From Sphingomonadales bacterium Ga0077557 (GTDB taxonomy: Bacteria; Pseudomonadota; Alphaproteobacteria; Sphingomonadales; Sphingomonadaceae), in the NCBI GenBank assembly GCA_001464615.1, contig LNFI01000016.1:186001-250000 (forward strand): a stretch of 64,000 bases of DNA, read 5' to 3'. Under the pieces are notes generated by a model. The model was not told the DNA's origin. It ran no database searches and worked only from the letters and a program-made list of their open reading frames with translations. The position numbers and the translations under genes were made by a program. How positions within the stretch are numbered: position 1 is the stretch's first letter; each line of letters begins with the position of its first letter. This document shows, piece after piece, positions 1-8,119 of the stretch.

Positions 1-1246
1 AGCGCCTCATCCTGATCGATCTTGCGCGCTATGTGAAGCGCCACGACCTGCAACGCGCGGCCCCCAATGCCGTCTGGGCCCGCGACGCGCGCTGGTTCGG
101 CGATCCCGATGTCGAGGCGTTTGTGGCTGCGGGCGGGCTGAAGGCGGCCCGCGCCAGCATCGCGAAGGTCGCGCCCGAGGATGCCAAGAAGTTCGAAGCG
201 CCCGAGCCCAACTACAAGATCGTCCCCACCCCGCCGGAAGTTGCCAACGCCCCCGCGGCGACGATCGACCAGTGGCTCGAGCCGCTGCTGCGGCCGGCCG
301 ACAAAGCGGGGCGCTCCCGCCCGATTTCGGCAGCACGCCCGTCGTGCGGCTGTGGGCGAACGGCCAGCCGCGCGGGTCCTTCGTCACCGCACTGCAGGGC
401 GTGCTGACGGGCGAGTTGCGCACGCGTTTCCTGCAATCGAATGGCGTCGCGACCGACACCGCTACTGCTGCCAGCGTCATCGCCCCCGCGATCAGCGTCA
501 CCACCCCGCCCGAGGGCAGCGGGCGCGAGCGGGTGTTCATCCGGTCGATCCTGCCGCTCGCCAGCGCTTATATCCTCATGATGTCGCTGCTGCTGTCGGG
601 CAGCTGGATGCTGCAAGGCGCGATCGAGGAGCGCAGCAACAAGCTGATCGAGACCGTGCTCGCCTGCATCACTCCCAATGAGCTGATGTACGGCAAGTTG
701 ATCGGCACCGTCGGCATTGGCCTGGCGATGGTGGTGACCTGGGTCGCGTGCGGCCTGTTCGCGGCCTATGCCACGCAGGGCGACATCGCCGAGCTGATCA
801 AGCCCGCGCTCGAGCCTGTCTCCTCAATCGAAAGCATCGCCACGATCATCTTCTTCTTCGTCGCCGGCTATCTGATGGTGTCGATGATCTTCCTGGTGAT
901 CGGCGTGATGAGCGAATCGATGCGCGATGCGCAAGGCTATCTGACCCCGGTCATCATGGTCATCATGCTCCCCTTCACGCTGTTGTTGCAGTCGATCCTG
1001 TCGGGCAAGGGCGGCGTGCTGGTGGAGGCGATGACCTGGATCCCGCTCTACACCCCGTTCGCGGTGCTGGGGCGGCTCGGCTCGGGGATACCGACCTGGG
1101 AAGTCATCGGATCAGGCGCGGTGCTTGTCGCGTTCATCATCGCCGAAGTGATCCTGCTGGGCCGCGTCTTCCGCGCAAACCTGCTCGCAGCAGGCGCTCG
1201 GCCGAGCCTGAAGGCGATCATGGGGATGATGCGGCGCGGGGCATGA
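1..1246 (+). pseudogene. ABC-2 type transporter permease (NatB-like), frameshifted and cut by window start
   Basis: This looks like the membrane subunit of an ABC exporter of the NatB/ABC-2 class. The part from about position 540 encodes several hydrophobic segments and the family-like stretch SESMRDAQGYLTPVIMVIM. The upstream part (open from the window edge to about 310, in the frame of position 3) reads as a soluble extracytoplasmic domain ending WLEPLLRPADKA. The downstream part continues in a different frame (GALPPDFGSTPVVRLWANG). Adding one G to the GGGG run at 308-311 would join both into a single protein, so the gene carries a one-base deletion or the assembly has a homopolymer error. 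The ATPase partner would lie upstream, outside the window. Family assignment is fairly firm; whether the gene is functional is open. Confidence 0.75.
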
Positions 1247-1356
1247 ACGGGCGCCCGCATATCATTAAGGAAACTTGATCAATCGTCGCCAATCGAAAGG
1301 CACCGGCCCTGAGGTAACGCGACTTTTACATCGCCCCACGCCCGCATCCCCTGCGG

Positions 1357-1668
1357 TCAGTCCCTCGCGTCGCGCAACGCCTCCAACTCGGCCAGCCGCA
1401 CCGGGTCATCGGCCGCCAATGCCTCTTCAAGGTAGAAGTCATGCGCTATGTTGCGTACCGTCATTTGCGCCTCGCCGCTATATTCCGGAGCAATCACAGC
1501 AAAGGCGTCAATCAAACCTCGAAGCAAATCCTTATCAAGCGCCTCCAGGTCGCTAGCGAGCTCTTCCATCTGTTGAACAGCAGCGTCAAGATCTAGTGTA
1601 TCCTCATCGGTCATATAGAGAAATAGAACATAGTTCGCAATTATTCGCGCGACCTGCAAGTTCATCAT
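1357..1668 (-). CDS. Putative immunity protein, second copy (103 aa)
   Basis: A small acidic protein with no recognised domain. It is a clear paralogue of the neighbouring 1776-2090 product: alignment by eye gives roughly 70 percent identity, with the shared core DAFAVIAPEY and the tail VRLAELEALRDAR. Its start overlaps, in an ATGA arrangement, the stop of a short toxin-like tail encoded at 1665-1775, the same architecture seen for the first copy and the toxin domain. Small acidic proteins encoded just after a toxin C-terminus are typical immunity proteins of polymorphic toxins, and duplicated copies are common. The immunity role is inferred from context only. Confidence 0.6.
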   Translation of the reverse strand: MMNLQVARIIANYVLFLYMTDEDTLDLDAAVQQMEELASDLEALDKDLLRGLIDAFAVIAPEYSGEAQMTVRNIAHDFYLEEALAADDPVRLAELEALRDARD

Positions 1669-1775
1669 GGCTTTACTACCCTTACCCTGATGTTGATAAC
1701 TTTCAAAAGTTGGGTCTGAGCACTTGGCGCGTTGATGATGGCGGACTTGCTGTCAAACGACCCTTGTCTCTGCGT
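1665..1775 (-). pseudogene. Orphan 3' tail of a second toxin domain
   Basis: Reading the minus strand into the start of the 1357-1668 gene gives an open stretch that ends VINIRVRVVKP followed by a TGA overlapping the ATG of the immunity copy. The intact toxin domain next door ends VTNIKVRIVEP in the same position relative to its own immunity gene: 7 of 11 residues are identical and three of the other four are conservative. Only the last dozen or so codons are recognisably related and no start codon is present, so this is a displaced or decayed toxin cassette tip. Confidence 0.55.
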
Positions 1776-2090
1776 TCAATCCTCCCTTGCATCGCGCAGT
1801 GCTTCGAGCTCCGCCAGTCTTACGGAGTCGCCAGCCGCCAACTCCTCCTCCAGATAGAAACTGTACGGTATGTCACGCACCAATTTTTGAGCCTCGCCAG
1901 TGTATTCAGGAGCGATAACCGCAAAAGCATCCACCAGTTCGCGGAGAAATGCCTTGTCCAGCGCTTGGAGGTCCGCGCCTAGCAGTTCCATCATCTGAAC
2001 GGCTTCGTCAGGATCCAGGAGATCGTCATCGGTAAGATCGAGAAACAGGGAAAAATTAGCAATAATTCGCGCGATCTGTAGAACGATCAT
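1776..2090 (-). CDS. Putative immunity protein, first copy (104 aa)
   Basis: A small acidic protein, paralogous to the 1357-1668 product. Its ATG (2090-2088) overlaps the TGA of the upstream toxin domain gene by four bases, so the two are translationally coupled. This is the expected arrangement for a polymorphic toxin and its cognate immunity protein. No domain is recognised and there is no signal peptide, consistent with a cytoplasmic antidote. Function is inferred from position, size and duplication rather than from a motif. Confidence 0.65.
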   Translation of the reverse strand: MIVLQIARIIANFSLFLDLTDDDLLDPDEAVQMMELLGADLQALDKAFLRELVDAFAVIAPEYTGEAQKLVRDIPYSFYLEEELAAGDSVRLAELEALRDARED

Positions 2091-2344
2091 GGTTCGACAA
2101 TCCTGACTTTAATGTTGGTAACATTATACCTTTTAAATAGTTTTAGAGCCTTATTTTTTTGGGTTACATTGGGAACTTCCCATATTCCGATAAGGCGATG
2201 CTGCGCCAACACTTGGGACTGACGCAATAGCTGCGCTACCGCCCGCGGCTTTCCCGAGACGGCGAATTTTCGGTCGATCATATATTCGCCTTGCACGCCG
2301 TCAAACTTCACGGGCCGCTTCGAGCCGTCTGGAAGGGTCCGCAT
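2087..2344 (-). CDS. Polymorphic toxin C-terminal domain (possible restriction-endonuclease fold)
   Basis: Encodes 85 residues beginning with an ATG directly after the TAG that ends the 2345-3184 frame, in the same reading frame. The sequence has KFDGVQGEYMIDRKF, which could supply the acidic/lysine catalytic residues of a PD-(D/E)XK nuclease, then an RQ helix, an IWEVP strand and a final NIKVRIV strand. That order resembles restriction-endonuclease-fold toxin tips of contact-dependent and polymorphic toxins. I see no Shine-Dalgarno sequence of its own, so it was probably once the C-terminal part of the upstream protein. Separate translation by reinitiation or readthrough is possible. The fold call is tentative; the toxin-tip call rests on context as well. 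Confidence 0.55.
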   Translation of the reverse strand: MRTLPDGSKRPVKFDGVQGEYMIDRKFAVSGKPRAVAQLLRQSQVLAQHRLIGIWEVPNVTQKNKALKLFKRYNVTNIKVRIVEP

Positions 2345-3184
2345 CTACGTCGGCGCTTTGCCGGGTCGCGCCCCTGTCGCTGTGTCGTTATAGGCTTTCC
2401 AGGGTTTGTCTGACTTTAGATTTTCATTCGCCCACCCGATCGTGGGCGGCGGAAACGGACCTGGACTAGGCCTTGCCTTACGAAGGCGGCGCAATTCGGA
2501 AACCCTCGCCAGTGCCGCACCCGGTGCAACCGCAAGCGCGACGTCTCCAGCGGCTGCCCCCGCGACACGACCGATATCGCGCGCCGAGGCATTGGCCACC
2601 GCACTCACCGCGCGCGCCACTTGGACACGGGCCGGTGTGTCCTCGGCCGCGATCGCTGTATCGATCATGCCGGCGATTCCGCGCTCGACGTTGCGAAGGG
2701 TGGTGACCGGGTTCGTCGTCAGCGCGGCATAGACGCCCTCGACCGTCCCTTTCGCGACATCATAGCCTCCCTCTCCGACACCGATGATAAAGTCGGCGAC
2801 CGGATTGCGCTGATCGCTACGCGGCGAACCCACAGGCTTAGGCCGCACCTCGCCCGTCGCTTGGAGTAATGGCTTTTTGCGTTGCTGCGCCGTTTGTCCG
2901 GCGGGCGGCGTTTCCGCACTTGGGCGCGTTGCGCGCTCCGGTGGCCGAGGCTTTTGGCGGCCAACAGGATCAGCGTTCCGACTGCTGGCGCTACCCGCCG
3001 GGCCGACCCCGCCAGCACCATAATGGCGTCCCGCCCCCGCAAAGGTAAACCGGCCATCCAACGGATCATGCCAGGGATTGAATTTGCGTTCGATCCCGTC
3101 AGGCGTTGGAGCCGGCGGCAGCCTGCCAGTTCGCAGCCACCAAGAAAAAGCACTTTGCTGCCCGTAGGTTGACGTTCGAATCAT
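2345..3184 (-). CDS. Polymorphic toxin N-terminal region, ended by an in-frame TAG
   Basis: A 279-aa protein. Near the N-terminus (about residues 30-60) is RKFNPWHDP followed by DGRFTFAGAGRHYG, a motif I associate with sphingomonad toxin-like proteins. A proline-rich linker follows, then an Ala-rich amphipathic middle (about 125-235), and the end is TGARPGKAPT before the stop. Toxin tips of this kind usually continue directly from such a sequence into the nuclease domain, and the next codons (2344-2087) do encode that domain in frame. The single TAG at 2345-2347 therefore appears to split one toxin into two frames. No signal peptide or obvious secretion domain is visible, so the delivery route is unknown. 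Confidence 0.55.
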   Translation of the reverse strand: MIRTSTYGQQSAFSWWLRTGRLPPAPTPDGIERKFNPWHDPLDGRFTFAGAGRHYGAGGVGPAGSASSRNADPVGRQKPRPPERATRPSAETPPAGQTAQQRKKPLLQATGEVRPKPVGSPRSDQRNPVADFIIGVGEGGYDVAKGTVEGVYAALTTNPVTTLRNVERGIAGMIDTAIAAEDTPARVQVARAVSAVANASARDIGRVAGAAAGDVALAVAPGAALARVSELRRLRKARPSPGPFPPPTIGWANENLKSDKPWKAYNDTATGARPGKAPT

Positions 3185-3973
3185 GTCGCCCTCGCCGTTC
3201 GTTGCGGCCAGAACATTTCAGGAACATTATCCAACTAGTCAAGGAAAAATAGTCCGAAACCAGAGCCGCCGCACGCTGGCATCGTGCCAACTGCGACCTC
3301 TCAGCGGTCCCGATTGTGAAAAAACTGGTGCCCTGCAGAGGACAAAGATAGGCAGGCGAACCATTGGACGATTTCCGTCAGTCGCCAGTGATTTTGCCCT
3401 CATCGTCGGGCAGTTTCGCGTTCGCTCGACGACGGCGAGCGGCTTGTATTTCGTCCTGTTCGCAACCAGATCGAAAAAGCGCATTGTCCGTATGCGGCGC
3501 GATTTTGTGAGGATGCGCGCCGCCTCGTCACGACTATCGGCTTGCAAGACAATGTACTCGCGCCACCAAACGTCGTAGCCATGAACTCATAAATATCTGA
3601 TTATAAATGATAGATATGCGTTCTTGAGATGAGAATCTAGGTAGCGGCAACCATCCGGCAATCACCGTAATGGAAGCCTTGGCGTAGGTTTGGGAGCGCG
3701 GGAGTCATGCCGCCTTTAGGCGCGTCAGTAGTCCGACACAATCAAGCGCATGCAGCGATCGGCCTACCCAGTCGGTCGTCCATGCATATCCTAAAATATC
3801 AAGTCCTGCTTATGCTATCGCTAATCGATAAGTAAACTTCCCGACAATCTTTAAATCAGAAAAATACTCACCTATGAGGCTCGATTTGGTACCGATTTTT
3901 ATTTGAACAAATATCTCCGAAATGTGACCTTCAATTTGACCTTTTACGGTCGCTCACATGACGGGAGTTTCGC
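3185..3973. other. AT-richer intergenic stretch without a confident gene
   Basis: About 790 bases separate the toxin gene from the small secreted peptide gene. Open frames exist on both strands but none has a convincing start with a ribosome site. The best candidate is a minus-strand frame reading DVWWREYIVLQADSRDEAAR near 3570-3510, which looks protein-like but has no usable start and drifts into low-complexity text, so it may be a gene remnant. The last 100 bases are AT-rich and probably hold the promoter of the 3974 gene; TGACCTT occurs twice there (about 3926 and 3938). Confidence 0.4.
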
Positions 3974-4177
3974 ATGAATAGACTGCCTATGAAAGCACGT
4001 CGCTTGTTCTCCGTAATTGCCCTTGCACCGATGCTGGCGCTGATCCCCACAGCGCCAGCAAATGCGGTGACTGTTCACGTCGAACTCATCATCGTCGCGG
4101 TGGATATTACGGTTTGTGTTCAGGTCGACGCGGACACCGTAATTTGTCAGACAGTGAACGCTGATACTAAGGCATGA
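3974..4177 (+). CDS. Small secreted peptide precursor (67 aa)
   Basis: Encodes a 67-aa protein with a classical signal peptide: basic start (KARR), hydrophobic core (LFSVIALAPMLALIPTA) and an ANA cleavage site near residue 31. The predicted mature peptide is about 36 residues. It alternates hydrophobic and polar residues (VHVELIIVAVDITVCVQVDA), has two cysteines at about residues 48 and 58, and ends acidic/polar. A GGGAG ribosome site lies seven bases before the ATG. A strong hairpin terminator follows directly, and a lipoprotein plus a MacA/MacB-like exporter lie downstream. No family is recognised. Context suggests it could be a secreted peptide linked to the exporter, but this is inference. 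Confidence 0.6.
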   Translation: MNRLPMKARRLFSVIALAPMLALIPTAPANAVTVHVELIIVAVDITVCVQVDADTVICQTVNADTKA

Positions 4178-4202
4178 TTAACATTCATTGTTGAAATTAA
4201 TT

Positions 4203-4246
4203 GGTCGATACGGCAGAATAATTTGCTATCGTATCGACCCTTTTTT
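4203..4246 (+). terminator. Intrinsic terminator after the secreted-peptide gene
   Basis: GGTCGATACG (4203-4212) is perfectly complementary to CGTATCGACC (4230-4239), with a 17-base loop, and a T6 run follows at 4241-4246. It lies 25 bases after the peptide stop codon and only a few bases before the GGAG ribosome site (4251-4254) of the next gene. It could terminate most transcripts after the peptide and allow limited readthrough into the downstream genes. Confidence 0.85.
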
Positions 4247-4263
4247 CATTGGAGATGCGCGTT

Positions 4264-4755
4264 ATGGTGAAGGCAATGGCGATCGGCACAGCGGGATTTC
4301 TTGTCCTGCTTGGTACTGCCTGCAACCAGGGCAATGCGGCGTACCCAGCTTCTGCCATCGCCACGTCAATCCCGAATGGCAGGTATCTGCTGAAATGGAA
4401 GGCAGAGCAGCGTGCTGGCGTTGGCGTTAGTATTTCCGTGAAATCAAAGGACGGAACGCAAGCTGCCACGGGCGGACAATATACTGCCGAATTTTCTGTG
4501 CGAAATAATAAGCTGAGCGGTTGCGTTTTGTCAGATCCCGTGAAAAATAATGCATTCGTCGCAGCGCAATGCACCATGGCGAACGATAAATTGATGATCG
4601 TGCTCGGCAACCCGGTGGAAAAGGGTTCGGGCATTAAACTGGAGATGGTGCGTGACAATGAACGCTCTTACATTGGCCAGGTGCTCGTAAGCTCTGCCTT
4701 ATTGCCACTTGGTTCGATAAAAATTGGAAATGCAACGATGACGCCGCTTAATTGA
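4264..4755 (+). CDS. Hypothetical lipoprotein (163 aa)
   Basis: The N-terminus MVKAMAIGTAGFLVLLGTAC has a positive start, a hydrophobic core and a lipobox-like LGTAC, so the product is probably a lipoprotein anchored at Cys20. The rest has beta-rich character (YLLKWKAEQ, YTAEFSVRNNKLSGC, LMIVLG) and no domain I recognise. I chose the ATG at 4264 because GGAG lies nine bases upstream; an in-frame ATG at 4255 is too close to that site. It stands between the secreted-peptide gene and the MacA/MacB-like exporter, so it may belong to the same export or self-protection function. The role is unknown. Confidence 0.6.
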   Translation: MVKAMAIGTAGFLVLLGTACNQGNAAYPASAIATSIPNGRYLLKWKAEQRAGVGVSISVKSKDGTQAATGGQYTAEFSVRNNKLSGCVLSDPVKNNAFVAAQCTMANDKLMIVLGNPVEKGSGIKLEMVRDNERSYIGQVLVSSALLPLGSIKIGNATMTPLN

Positions 4756-4824
4756 AGTATCGACGTAAATCGGCACGCAGGGCAGTTTATAGGTATTTGA
4801 TTAATTGACTTATCGGTTATCAGC

Positions 4825-6147
4825 GTGATGCGTCTTGCCAGACTTTTTATAATGATGGTCGGCAGGACGTTTCGGCAACGGCCACGGCTGTCGGTAATTG
4901 TCACATTGATCGCGCTTTTAGTTGCTTGGTCTTGGTGGCCTGTGCCGAAGCCCGAATATCAAATGGCGAATGTTACGCGCGGTGATGTCGAACGATCGGT
5001 CGTTTCCTCGGGCAGGTTGCGCCCCTTACAGACAGTGAAGATCGGCGCTGAGGCATCAGGACTGGTTTCGCAAGTTCTGGTCGACGTCAACGATCATGTG
5101 CAGCAAGGGCAACTGCTTGCAGAACTTGAGCCCGTACGCTTGGATGCTTCGGTCCGTCAGGCCGAAGCGCAGGTGGCGCTCGCGCGGGCCAATGTCATTC
5201 AGGCCGAAGCGGCGATCACGCGTGGCCTGACAGGAGTCACCGACGCCCGCCGCAATAACGAACGACTCCAACAGTTATATAAGCGTGGCTTTGTGGCGAA
5301 GCGTGAGCTTGAAAATGCTGAGACATTGAACCAGCGTGCGGTAGCGGATGTTAAGGGTGCAGGCGGCCAAATGGCAAGCGCGCGCGCAGAATTAGCGCGG
5401 GCCGAGGCGTTGCTCGCTGATGCCCGCACCGTCCGCGCGCGCGGACGGATCATTTCGCCGATCGCAGGGGTCGTGATTTCCAGGCAAGTCGATCCGGGGC
5501 AGACGCTTGCATCGAACTTCCAAGCGCCCGTGTTATTCGAAATTGCGACTGACCTGTCGCACATGCGGATTGAGGCGAGCATCAACGAGGCCGATATCGG
5601 CCAGGTTCGAGTTGGTCAGACCGTAAGGTTCGTCATCGAGGCGTTCCCGACGCGCAACTTTTTGGGCACCGTCAGTCAGGTTCGTCCTCAGGCTATCGAT
5701 GCGGGCAATGTCATTTCCTATACCGTTATCATCGAGGTTTTCGATAAGAATGCCCGCCTGCTTCCGGGTATGTCTGCTCATGTCGAGATACTGACTGCGA
5801 TCGCGAAGGAGGCGATCCGTGTGCCGCTGTCGGCGATTGGGTTCACGCCAGTGCTTGCAGGGGAACGTTGGCTGATCCCGAAGATCAGCAGCATCAACGT
5901 CTCGGTCGCACCGAGCGGCGGTGGCGGCAATGGCCCGATTTCCACAACAAGAGAGGTGAGATCATCGGGCGCGCCAGCAGATGGTAGGCCGACGATCTGG
6001 CGAGCTGACGCCGATGCACCGGGAGGGCTTGTCGCTGTCCCGGTCAAACTGGGAATCAGGGGAGACGAAATGGTGCAGATCGTCGGGGGCGACGTTAAAG
6101 TAGGTGATCGGATAGCGATTGGTCGGGCTCGATCTGCGAGCTATTAG
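4825..6147 (+). CDS. Periplasmic adaptor, HlyD/MacA family
   Basis: Membrane-fusion protein of an ABC export system. One N-terminal transmembrane helix (about residues 22-40, SVIVTLIALLVAWSWW) precedes a lipoyl-like half (VVSSGRLRPLQTVKIGAEAS), a long alpha-helical hairpin rich in Ala/Glu/Gln (about 105-205), the second lipoyl half (GRIISPIAGVVISRQVDPGQ) and beta-barrel domains. This order is that of MacA-type adaptors, which link an inner-membrane MacB-type ABC protein to an outer-membrane channel. Starts at GTG 4825 or ATG 4828; no clear ribosome site favours either. The stop lies three bases before the ATPase gene, so the three exporter genes form an operon. No TolC-like gene is present here. 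Confidence 0.88.
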   Translation: MMRLARLFIMMVGRTFRQRPRLSVIVTLIALLVAWSWWPVPKPEYQMANVTRGDVERSVVSSGRLRPLQTVKIGAEASGLVSQVLVDVNDHVQQGQLLAELEPVRLDASVRQAEAQVALARANVIQAEAAITRGLTGVTDARRNNERLQQLYKRGFVAKRELENAETLNQRAVADVKGAGGQMASARAELARAEALLADARTVRARGRIISPIAGVVISRQVDPGQTLASNFQAPVLFEIATDLSHMRIEASINEADIGQVRVGQTVRFVIEAFPTRNFLGTVSQVRPQAIDAGNVISYTVIIEVFDKNARLLPGMSAHVEILTAIAKEAIRVPLSAIGFTPVLAGERWLIPKISSINVSVAPSGGGGNGPISTTREVRSSGAPADGRPTIWRADADAPGGLVAVPVKLGIRGDEMVQIVGGDVKVGDRIAIGRARSASY

Positions 6148-6150
6148 CGG

Positions 6151-6894
6151 ATGAAGGTGTTCGACCCCCTTATCGAAACGGTTGCCGTCACCAAGATATA
6201 TGATTTGGGTGGCAACAGAGTCGTCGCGGTCGATTCGGTCAGCATCAAGATCGACCGTGGCGATCATGTCGCGATCATGGGGCCGTCGGGTTCAGGCAAG
6301 TCGACGTTCATGAATCTGCTCGGATGCCTTGATCGACCTACTCACGGTGCGTTGATTGTTGATGGTGCCGACGTTACTCAGTTCACGATCGATCAACTGG
6401 CCAGTTTTCGTAGCAGGACGATTGGCTTTGTTTTCCAGCAATTTAATTTGATGGCGCGAATGAATGCGGTCGATAATGTCGCGTTGCCCTTAATCTATCA
6501 GGGAGTCCCGGCACCGGAACGACGCGAACGCGCGCGCGACGCGTTGGCCGCAATGGCGCTTGATGATCGCTTCGATCACTTGCCTGCCCAGATGTCGGGC
6601 GGCCAGCAACAGCGCGTTGCCATTGCACGCGCGCTGGTCGGTAATCCGCGGCTGATTCTAGCCGATGAGCCGACCGGCGCGCTTGACAGTGAGACATCGC
6701 GTGACGTGCTGGACCGGCTCGACGGACTGCAGGCGCGGGGTATTACCCTGGTCACGGTTACGCACGATCCGCGCGTTGCCGACCGGGCACGACGCATCGT
6801 TGATTTTTTTGACGGAAGGGTCGTTTCGGACAATGCCCGCCGGGCACTGGAAACCTCAGCAGCTGAGCAAGACGCGCGTGCGGCAACGCCGTGA
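6151..6894 (+). CDS. ABC transporter ATP-binding protein, MacB/LolD type
   Basis: Nucleotide-binding subunit of 247 aa that powers the exporter. Visible motifs are Walker [10 protein letters not shown] (about residues 44-52), the Q-loop FQQFNLM, the signature [15 protein letters not shown], Walker [14 protein letters not shown] and the switch His in VTHDP. It belongs to the MacB/LolD/FtsE-like class that pairs with FtsX/MacB-type permeases. In canonical MacB the ATPase and permease are fused; here they are separate genes, as in many peptide or lipoprotein exporters. Its stop overlaps the permease start by one base (TGATG). Confidence 0.93.
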   Translation: MKVFDPLIETVAVTKIYDLGGNRVVAVDSVSIKIDRGDHVAIMGPSGSGKSTFMNLLGCLDRPTHGALIVDGADVTQFTIDQLASFRSRTIGFVFQQFNLMARMNAVDNVALPLIYQGVPAPERRERARDALAAMALDDRFDHLPAQMSGGQQQRVAIARALVGNPRLILADEPTGALDSETSRDVLDRLDGLQARGITLVTVTHDPRVADRARRIVDFFDGRVVSDNARRALETSAAEQDARAATP

Positions 6895-8111
6895 TGTGGA
6901 AAGAGGACATCCGCTCTGCGTTCGACACGATCCGGGCGAACCGGTTGCGGTCGCTCCTGACCATGTTGGGCGTCATCATTGGTGTTGCCTCGGTGGTGCT
7001 GATCATCTCGCTGGGGCGGGCGGCTGAACGCAGCATAGCGAGCTCACTCGATGCGTTGGGCCATGACTTGGTGTTGGTTTACCCAGCACCCGATGGACGG
7101 GGCGGAGGCGGGGCGATCCGAGCATCGCTGACCGATCGCGATGTTGATGCGATGCAGCGACAATTGCTGGGAATCGACACGGTCGCCGCTCAGCTCTCCG
7201 GGTCTGCCCGGATCATTGCGGGCGCAAATCGGGCCGACACTATTGTGCGAGGCGTGGATTTGAGTTTTTTTGACGTGACACCGCTGACGATCGTCGAAGG
7301 AGCGTCTTTGCGTGACAGCGACATCGCGACACAGGCTTCGGTGATTGTCCTTGGACGAAGCACTGCAGACCGCTTGTTCGGGGACGACCAGGCCGTCGGT
7401 CGCCGTGTTCGGGTGAACGGGGTCTCTGCAACCGTGATCGGAATAGCATCGACTGTTGGTAGTGGTCTTTCGGGTGATCAGAATGATTTCGCACTGACTC
7501 CGATCACGACTGCACGCCAACGGCTGGGGCTTCGCGTTGGGAATGACGACGATTCGGTCGGGTTAGTCCTGCTTCAATTCGGCGGCGAGGTCGATTTGAC
7601 CGACGCGCGCGAGCGGACACTGAAATTCTTGAAGGATAGAAAGCGTATCAGTGACGATGAGACCAGCCCATTTGCTGTATCGACCACGGAAGATCTGAGT
7701 GGCGCAACATCGTCGGTTGTCGCGGTGGTGCAAGGTGTACTGGCCGCGATTGCGTCGATCAGCCTGATTGTGGGTGGCATCGGAATCATGAACATCATGC
7801 TGGTGTCTGTTACCGAGCGAACCCGAGAAATTGGGCTGCGCATTTCTCTGGGGGCCAAGCCAACCCATATTCGCAACCAGTTTCTAACAGAAGCAGCGAT
7901 ATTGTGCGGGCTTGGCGGGTTCATCGGGCTCGTGCTGACCCTCGCCATTGCCTTTATTATCGCCGCCGTCTCTGCGCTGCCCATTTCGGTAGCGCCTGGC
8001 GACGCCTTGTTCGCATTGGCCACATCACTGCTGACGGGATTGGCAGCAGGGTATCTGCCGGCTCGTCGTGCTGCTGCGCTCGATCCGATCGAGGCGCTTC
8101 GCAGCGAATAA
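6894..8111 (+). CDS. ABC transporter permease, MacB/FtsX family
   Basis: Membrane subunit of about 405 aa. The N-terminus ([20 protein letters not shown]) is the first helix typical of MacB permeases. A large periplasmic MacB_PCD-like domain follows (about residues 45-260), then three C-terminal helices with the characteristic FtsX stretch [18 protein letters not shown]. It would work with the ATPase upstream and the MacA-like adaptor to move a substrate from the periplasm outward; MacB proteins act by mechanotransmission on periplasmic substrates. The nearby signal-peptide-bearing 67-aa product is therefore a candidate substrate. It is convergent with the metallopeptidase gene, with only about eight bases between the stops. 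Confidence 0.9.
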   Translation: MWKEDIRSAFDTIRANRLRSLLTMLGVIIGVASVVLIISLGRAAERSIASSLDALGHDLVLVYPAPDGRGGGGAIRASLTDRDVDAMQRQLLGIDTVAAQLSGSARIIAGANRADTIVRGVDLSFFDVTPLTIVEGASLRDSDIATQASVIVLGRSTADRLFGDDQAVGRRVRVNGVSATVIGIASTVGSGLSGDQNDFALTPITTARQRLGLRVGNDDDSVGLVLLQFGGEVDLTDARERTLKFLKDRKRISDDETSPFAVSTTEDLSGATSSVVAVVQGVLAAIASISLIVGGIGIMNIMLVSVTERTREIGLRISLGAKPTHIRNQFLTEAAILCGLGGFIGLVLTLAIAFIIAAVSALPISVAPGDALFALATSLLTGLAAGYLPARRAAALDPIEALRSE

Positions 8112-8119
8112 CGACCCAT

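Noticed and set aside
3239..3547. 102-codon minus-strand frame in the 3.2-4.0 kb gap
   Set aside because: Only a TTG start without ribosome site; the protein-like first part is followed by unconvincing text. Recorded as a possible remnant only.
4825..8111. Macrolide efflux pump MacAB
   Set aside because: Family resemblance alone does not show drug efflux; the ATPase and permease are separate genes and the context is a secreted peptide, so no macA or macB symbol is assigned.
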